Notes under the pieces: generated by a model | Seen by the model: the letters and a program-made list of their open reading frames with translations, nothing else | Told to the model about the DNA's origin: nothing | The model's database searches: none | Translations under genes and position numbers: made by a program | In this document: positions 59,727-64,000 of the stretch, piece after piece | How positions within the stretch are numbered: the first letter of the stretch is position 1 | Layout of the letters: every line of letters starts with the position of its first letter | Assembly (NCBI GenBank): GCA_003220535.1 | Contig: QHSU01000057.1 | Coordinates: 231,397 to 295,396, forward strand | Direction: 5' to 3' | Source: Candidatus Rokuibacteriota bacterium | GTDB taxonomy: Bacteria; Methylomirabilota; Methylomirabilia; Rokubacteriales; CSP1-6 | Length of the DNA stretch: 64,000 nt

Positions 59727-61256
59727 TCAGATCCCCCGCTCCGCGAGGAACTTGGCGTAGTCGCGCTGGCCTTCCTTCGCTTTCCGGATCTGCTCGGGCG
59801 AGTAGAACTTCGCGAGATCGACGACCTCGACGTTGTACCGGGCGCGCTCGAAGGCGTCCTTGTGGATGAACGGCCGCGTGGCGTCGATGCCCATGGCGCC
59901 CGAGAATCGGATATTGCTCTGCGTCCACTGGCGGTCGCCGGCCGAGCTCCGCTCCGCCGGCTGAAAGGTCTGCCCGAAGCCGCCCTCGCAGATCGTCAGG
60001 ACGTCCTCCTTCGGGTTCACCCGCGTCGTGAGCGCCCAGAGGACGTCTTCGATGTTGTAGATGTCGACGTCCTCATCGACCACGATGCCGAGGCGCGCCC
60101 CCAGCGAGATCGAGAGCGCGGCGGTCAGGATGTTGCGCTGGAGTCCCTCGTCGCGCGCGCGCCGCTTCTTCACCTGGAAGATTACGCCGCCCCAGTCGGT
60201 CATCCCCATCGGGATGTGTGTGTCGACGCAGAGGCCCGGCACGATCCGCTCGGCCAGCTCGAGGAAGCACGCCTCGCGGACGATCCCGTCGATGAAGTGC
60301 TCGTCCATGCCGTGCACGATAAGGCCGTAGTAGAGCGGCCGGTCCGCCCGATGGGTGATCGCCGTCGCCTGGAACTTGTAGGTCCGGTACGATTTGCCCA
60401 TGTACCCCGACCACTCCGGGTGGAACGGGTGCACCCCTTGCACGTCATCCTTCTCGGCGAGCGGGCTCTCCCACACCTTCTGGGTGGTGTCGATGTAGCC
60501 CTCGATGACGTACTCCGCGCTGGCGATCGACCAGGCGTCCTGGGTCCGCGCGCGGACGAGCTCCACGGGGGCGCCCTGGAGCGCGCCCGCGACGCCGAGC
60601 TCGTCGCAGCCCCGCGGCAGGATCACGTAGGTGAAGCCCGAGCCGGCCATCATCGTGCAGGTCGGCGGGATGCCGATGTTGATCGTGACCGGGATCGGCC
60701 CCTTGCGGTACCAGTGCGTGACCACCTGGTCCATGTGGGAGCCGGGAGAGATCTGGAAGCTCGAGTAGTCCGGCCCTCGGAAGTTCATCCGGTTGTAGCC
60801 GATGTGTGAGCCGCCCCAGAAATGCTTGCCGCGGACGACCGTCGTGCCGGCGCCGAGCGTGCGCCCGGGATCGCTGTCGGAGTGCGAGATCATGGGGACG
60901 ACGTCCCACACGTCGAAGCTCCGCGTGAGCACCACTTCCTGGCAGGGTCCGTCCTTCACTTCCACGGGCGGCAAGGGATCACGCAGGGCCTCGACGACCT
61001 TGTGCTTGAGGTTTCGCGGGTCGTCGACGTCCAGGAGCTTGGCGATGCGCTGGGCGTTCGCGAAGATGTTGTTGCAGATGCGCGCGTTCGGGTAGCCCTT
61101 CACCTTGTTGAAGAGCAGGGCCGCGCCGCCGTCGAAGTGCTTCTGGATCGCCGCGACCTCCAGGTGCGGATCGACCTCCACGTCCGTGGTGACCAGCTCG
61201 CTGACGGCCTCGAGGTACTCGAGCGTCGAGCGAAGGCTCCCGATATCCTTCTTCAT
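59727..61256 (-). CDS. UbiD-family decarboxylase
   Basis: 509 residues from ATG 61256 after GGAGGGAGAGG. Landmarks: DIGSLRSTLEYLEAV, LLFNKVKGYPNARICNN, MISHSDSDPGRTLGAGTTVVRG, GSHIGYNRMNFRG, PPTCTMMAGSGFTYVI, HFIDGIVREACFLELAERIVPG. UbiD enzymes use prenylated FMN from UbiX to decarboxylate or carboxylate aromatic or unsaturated acids. No UbiX partner is in the window. The arrangement resembles catabolic gene sets of the flank, not the EPS locus. Confidence 0.88.
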   Translation of the reverse strand: MKKDIGSLRSTLEYLEAVSELVTTDVEVDPHLEVAAIQKHFDGGAALLFNKVKGYPNARICNNIFANAQRIAKLLDVDDPRNLKHKVVEALRDPLPPVEVKDGPCQEVVLTRSFDVWDVVPMISHSDSDPGRTLGAGTTVVRGKHFWGGSHIGYNRMNFRGPDYSSFQISPGSHMDQVVTHWYRKGPIPVTINIGIPPTCTMMAGSGFTYVILPRGCDELGVAGALQGAPVELVRARTQDAWSIASAEYVIEGYIDTTQKVWESPLAEKDDVQGVHPFHPEWSGYMGKSYRTYKFQATAITHRADRPLYYGLIVHGMDEHFIDGIVREACFLELAERIVPGLCVDTHIPMGMTDWGGVIFQVKKRRARDEGLQRNILTAALSISLGARLGIVVDEDVDIYNIEDVLWALTTRVNPKEDVLTICEGGFGQTFQPAERSSAGDRQWTQSNIRFSGAMGIDATRPFIHKDAFERARYNVEVVDLAKFYSPEQIRKAKEGQRDYAKFLAERGI

Positions 61257-61328
61257 CCTCTCCCTCCCGAGAGGGATACTGCTCCGGCGACGCTCGCGGC
61301 GTCAAGTGAGCCCCGCGGGCGCGGGTGC

Positions 61329-61814
61329 TCATCGCGCGGGCGGAGGGGCGACGGCGAGCTCGACGATTTCGGCGCGGGGACCGGCCGGCCCGATATAGAG
61401 TCGCGCCACCGCGACCGGCAGCGTGAAGCGACGCGGCCCGGCGCTGCCGGGATTGAGCAGCAGCAGGCGCGCCCGGCGCGCGACGCTCGGCCGATGCGAG
61501 TGGCCGGAGATGACGACGTCGACACCCTCGCTCGCCGGGTCGCCGCGGAGCTCCTTGAGGTCATGGACGACGCACAGGCGCACGCCGCCGACTTCCGTCC
61601 TCGCGACGTCCGGCAGCGCTGCCGCCCAGGCGTCGCGGTCGTTGTTGCCGCGCACGGCGATGACCGGGGCGATCGCCCGGAGCGCCTCGAGGATCGCGGC
61701 GCCGCCGATGTCGCCGGCGTGGACGATCACATCGACTCCGGCCAGCGCCGCGACGGCCTCCGGCCGCAAGAGTCCGTGCGTGTCGGCGATGACGCCGACG
61801 ACGGCTCCCGACAT
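61329..61814 (-). CDS. YfcE-type metallophosphoesterase
   Basis: 161 residues from ATG 61814; ORF-track extends 40 residues further. Metal-binding motifs: GVIADTHGLLRP, VIVHAGDIGG, AVRGNNDRDAW, VISGHSHRPS and NPGSAGPRRF. The compact length fits the YfcE family of MJ0936-like phosphodiesterases. Lies 72 bp upstream of the UbiD gene on the same strand. Substrate unknown. Confidence 0.88.
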   Translation of the reverse strand: MSGAVVGVIADTHGLLRPEAVAALAGVDVIVHAGDIGGAAILEALRAIAPVIAVRGNNDRDAWAAALPDVARTEVGGVRLCVVHDLKELRGDPASEGVDVVISGHSHRPSVARRARLLLLNPGSAGPRRFTLPVAVARLYIGPAGPRAEIVELAVAPPPAR

Positions 61815-61932
61815 CGTGGTGCGCGCCCGCTTGCCGACACGCCGCATCGTCGTCGAGTGTAGCCGCGACAGTCTTCGCTTGCCCAGGGGTCGCTCCGGGA
61901 CTAGCATCGCGCTCATCGAAAGGGAGGGTGAC

Positions 61933-63075
61933 ATGCGCTACACCAGGATCTCGGCCGACTGCCACATCGACATGCCCTGGCTCCCACCCGACCTCTTCAC
62001 CGCGAACGCCTCCGCGCTCATGAAGGACCGCATGCCCTACGTCGTGGAAGGGCCCGACGGCCTGCAGTGGACGACGAAGAAGGGCGCGCCGTTCGGGCTC
62101 GTCGGCGGGATCGGCTCGACGGGTACGAAGTACGTGCCCGGCCAGAACCACCGGGTGGACGTCATGGCGTCGACCGGCCTCTACGACGACGGTAAGAAGG
62201 GGATCCGCCGGCCGGGCGATCCGCACCTGCGCGTCACGGACATGGACCGGGACGGCGTCCAGGCCGAGGTGCTCTTCGGCATCCTCGGGGCCGCGACGCG
62301 GCTGGGCGACCACGAGGCGGCCGGCGAGATGTTCCGGATCTACAACGACTGGCTCGTCGAGTTCTGCAAGCACTATCCCGACCGCCACATCGGCCTGGCC
62401 TGCCTGCCGTACGGCAACCTCGACGCGGCCGTCAAGGAGATCTACCGCGTGGCACGGCTCGGACTCCGGGGCCTGGAACTGTCGTGCTCCTGGGACATGG
62501 AGCCCATGTGGCACCCGATGTGGGAGCCGCTCTGGCAGGCCGTGAACGACGTAAACCTCCCGCTGCACTTCCACACCTTCCCGTCGCTGCCGCCCGGCGT
62601 GCGCGAGCGGCAGACGGGCCAGACCCGCCGCGCCGCGTTCTTCACGAGCGTGGCGGGCTTCCAGATGAACCTCGTCAACATCCTGGCGGCGGTGATCGGC
62701 GCCGCGGTCCTCGAGCGCTACCCGAACATCCGGATCTCGTTCGGCGAGAGCGGCATCGGCTGGATCCCGTACGCGCTCGATCGAATGGACTTCGAGTGGG
62801 AGGACCGCTTCCGCGATCTCGGGCTCACGATGAAGCCGAGCGACTACTGGCGGCGCCAGTGCCGGGCGACCTTCCAGTTCGATCCGATCGGCACCAAGCT
62901 GATCGACGACATGGGCGTCGAGACGCTGATGTGGGGCTCCGACTATCCGCATCCCGACGGCGTCTGGCCGCAGTCGTCGAGGTACATCCAGGAGCAGTTC
63001 GGCCACCTGCCGCCAAACGTCATCCACAAGATCACGTGCGAGAACGCGGGCAAGTTCTACGGCTTGATGAGCTAG
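61933..63075 (+). CDS. Amidohydrolase-family (TIM-barrel, metal-dependent) hydrolase
   Basis: 380 residues from ATG 61933, ribosome site GGGAGGG; the ORF-track start at 61423 is internal to the opposite-strand gene. N-terminus ISADCHIDMPWLPPDLF with the metal-binding DCH. Internal landmarks: LACLPYGNLDAAVKEIYR, WHPMWEPLWQAVNDVNLPLHFH, FGESGIGWIPYALDRMDFEWE and MWGSDYPHPDGVWPQS (the metal-binding Asp strand). It matches the 2-amino-3-carboxymuconate-semialdehyde-decarboxylase-like amidohydrolase_2 family. Divergent from the phosphoesterase. Confidence 0.9.
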   Translation: MRYTRISADCHIDMPWLPPDLFTANASALMKDRMPYVVEGPDGLQWTTKKGAPFGLVGGIGSTGTKYVPGQNHRVDVMASTGLYDDGKKGIRRPGDPHLRVTDMDRDGVQAEVLFGILGAATRLGDHEAAGEMFRIYNDWLVEFCKHYPDRHIGLACLPYGNLDAAVKEIYRVARLGLRGLELSCSWDMEPMWHPMWEPLWQAVNDVNLPLHFHTFPSLPPGVRERQTGQTRRAAFFTSVAGFQMNLVNILAAVIGAAVLERYPNIRISFGESGIGWIPYALDRMDFEWEDRFRDLGLTMKPSDYWRRQCRATFQFDPIGTKLIDDMGVETLMWGSDYPHPDGVWPQSSRYIQEQFGHLPPNVIHKITCENAGKFYGLMS

Positions 63076-63137
63076 CGGGCTACGCGTCGGCCGTCGACGA
63101 GATCCGCCGCGCGCTGTCCCCGCGCTCCTAGCGACGC

Positions 63138-63165
63138 GCCGGCTGCGTCTTTTTCAGCAGCCGGC
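63138..63165. terminator. Perfect 9-bp hairpin between convergent genes
   Basis: GCCGGCTGC and GCAGCCGGC pair around the loop GTCTTTTTCA. It sits between convergent genes (plus 63075, minus 63165) and ends at the stop codon of the ATPase gene. A T-rich loop rather than a T tail makes it an imperfect terminator, but it could act for both directions. Confidence 0.55.
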
Positions 63166-64000
63166 TACGAGCCGGGACGGAGCTGTCGCAGGGCCGCGTG
63201 CGGGAGCGCGCGGATGAGCTCTTCGAGGTTCGTCCGACCCTGACGGAGCTTCTCGGCGACGTCGTCCGCCATCGGTAGGGTCGTCTTCTCCGCGCTCTTC
63301 CGGATCTCCTCGAACGTCGCGCCCCGGTTGATCAGCATCACGTCCGCGTCGTTGGGGGACCAGAGCTCGGCGAGAATCATCCGACCGCGGTACCCGGTGT
63401 AGTTGCAGCCACTGCACCCCGGGCCCCGGTACCACTGGAAGTCGGCCGACGGCAGCCCGGGCAGCTCGGCCAGGAGCTCATCGGGCGGCAGGTAGGGCTC
63501 TCGACACTCCATGCACACTTCCCGCACCAGACGCTGCGCGAGCACACCCAGCAGCGACGACGCGATGAGGTTCGAATCGACGCCGAGGTCGACCAGCCGC
63601 GGCAGCGCGCTGATCGCGTCGTTCGTGTGGAGCGTGCTGAGCACGAGGTGGCCGGTCTGGGCCGCGCGGAACGCGAGGTCCGCTGTCTCGCTGTCCCGGA
63701 TCTCGCCGACCATGATCACGTCCGGGTCGTGCCGCAGGAAGGAGCGCAGGTACTTGGCGAACGTGTTCCCGAGGCGCTCGTCGACCTCGTGCTGACGGAA
63801 GACGTCGCAGACGTACTCGATCGGGTTCTCGGCGGTGAGGATCTTGATCCCGGGCTGGTACACGCTCTTGAGCGCGCCGAAGAGGGTCGTGCTCTTCCCG
63901 GAGCCGGTGGGGCCCGTGACCAGAATGATCCCAGTGGACGATCGGAGGAGCTGGCGCAGCTTCGCGGCGACGGGCTCACGCAAGCCCAGCGCCTCCACGG
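63165..64000 (-). CDS. GspE/PilB-family secretion or pilus-assembly ATPase (partial, N-terminus outside window)
   Basis: The minus-strand frame runs off the right edge; at least 277 residues are visible. Walker A GPTGSGKSTTLFGAL, Asp-box ILTAENPIEYV, Walker B DPDVIMVGEIRDSETADLAF, His box TGHLVLSTLHTNDA. The tetracysteine zinc motif CMEC...GPGCSGC is that of GspE/PilB. It assembles type IV pili or type II pseudopili at the inner membrane. Any tie to EPS export is not evident. Confidence 0.93.
   Translation of the reverse strand, partial: VEALGLREPVAAKLRQLLRSSTGIILVTGPTGSGKSTTLFGALKSVYQPGIKILTAENPIEYVCDVFRQHEVDERLGNTFAKYLRSFLRHDPDVIMVGEIRDSETADLAFRAAQTGHLVLSTLHTNDAISALPRLVDLGVDSNLIASSLLGVLAQRLVREVCMECREPYLPPDELLAELPGLPSADFQWYRGPGCSGCNYTGYRGRMILAELWSPNDADVMLINRGATFEEIRKSAEKTTLPMADDVAEKLRQGRTNLEELIRALPHAALRQLRPGS

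Overview
The window is GC-rich, densely packed bacterial chromosomal DNA with many ATGA/GTGA gene overlaps. The flanking genes (enoyl-CoA hydratase, LLM-class flavin oxidoreductase, UbiD-family decarboxylase, amidohydrolase, GspE/PilB-type ATPase) together with the cluster style suggest an uncultivated soil or subsurface lineage of the Rokubacteria/Methylomirabilota or deltaproteobacterial kind. That placement is inference only. No rRNA, tRNA, transposase or CRISPR array was seen.

Layout. 1-1500: ordinary catabolic genes on the minus strand. 1645-59719: a very large exopolysaccharide (EPS) locus. It opens with a NusG/RfaH-like elongation factor, a Wza-type export protein, a Wzz chain-length protein, an ExeA-like ATPase, a CpsD-type tyrosine kinase, a YvcK-like protein and a phosphoglycosyl transferase. 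This start resembles the EPS loci that accompany exosortase A (XrtA), but no exosortase or PEP-CTERM protein was found here. A flippase, an O-antigen polymerase/ligase, three asparagine-synthase-type amidotransferases, three GT4 and two GT2 glycosyltransferases, a heparinase II/III-type lyase, methyltransferases, a DegT aminotransferase, a Gfo/Idh/MocA dehydrogenase and a beta-helix acetyltransferase follow. Then come an ACP/SDR/acyl-adenylating-enzyme module, two polysaccharide deacetylases, a WecB epimerase and an AlgD-like sugar-nucleotide dehydrogenase. I infer a uronic-acid-containing polymer, probably amidated and acyl- or acetyl-decorated, made by a Wzx/Wzy route. Two tandem secreted proteins at 41405-45936 carry RCC1 propellers apparently inserted into a split Big_2 Ig-like domain.

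52230-57870 is a rearranged zone. Two paralogous minus-strand beta-helix loci share a duplicated control region that holds an upstream palindrome, a sigma-54 -24/-12 promoter (TGGCACCCCCCGTGC) and a GEMM-I (c-di-GMP-type) riboswitch. In one copy both the riboswitch and the gene are decayed. In the other the riboswitch looks intact and drives a truncated 95-residue ORF translationally coupled to a full-length secreted beta-helix protein. Next to it lie relics of a LamG protein, a LuxR/NarL regulator with an in-frame stop and an ANTAR regulator.

A long direct repeat (1645-1964 and 57873-58165) brackets about 56 kb. The left copy ends in an orphan signal peptide; the right copy leads into a second complete Wza-Wzz pair. 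This suggests segmental duplication, or movement of the locus by recombination. 59727-64000 returns to ordinary genes: UbiD-family decarboxylase, YfcE-like phosphoesterase, amidohydrolase and a partial GspE/PilB ATPase.
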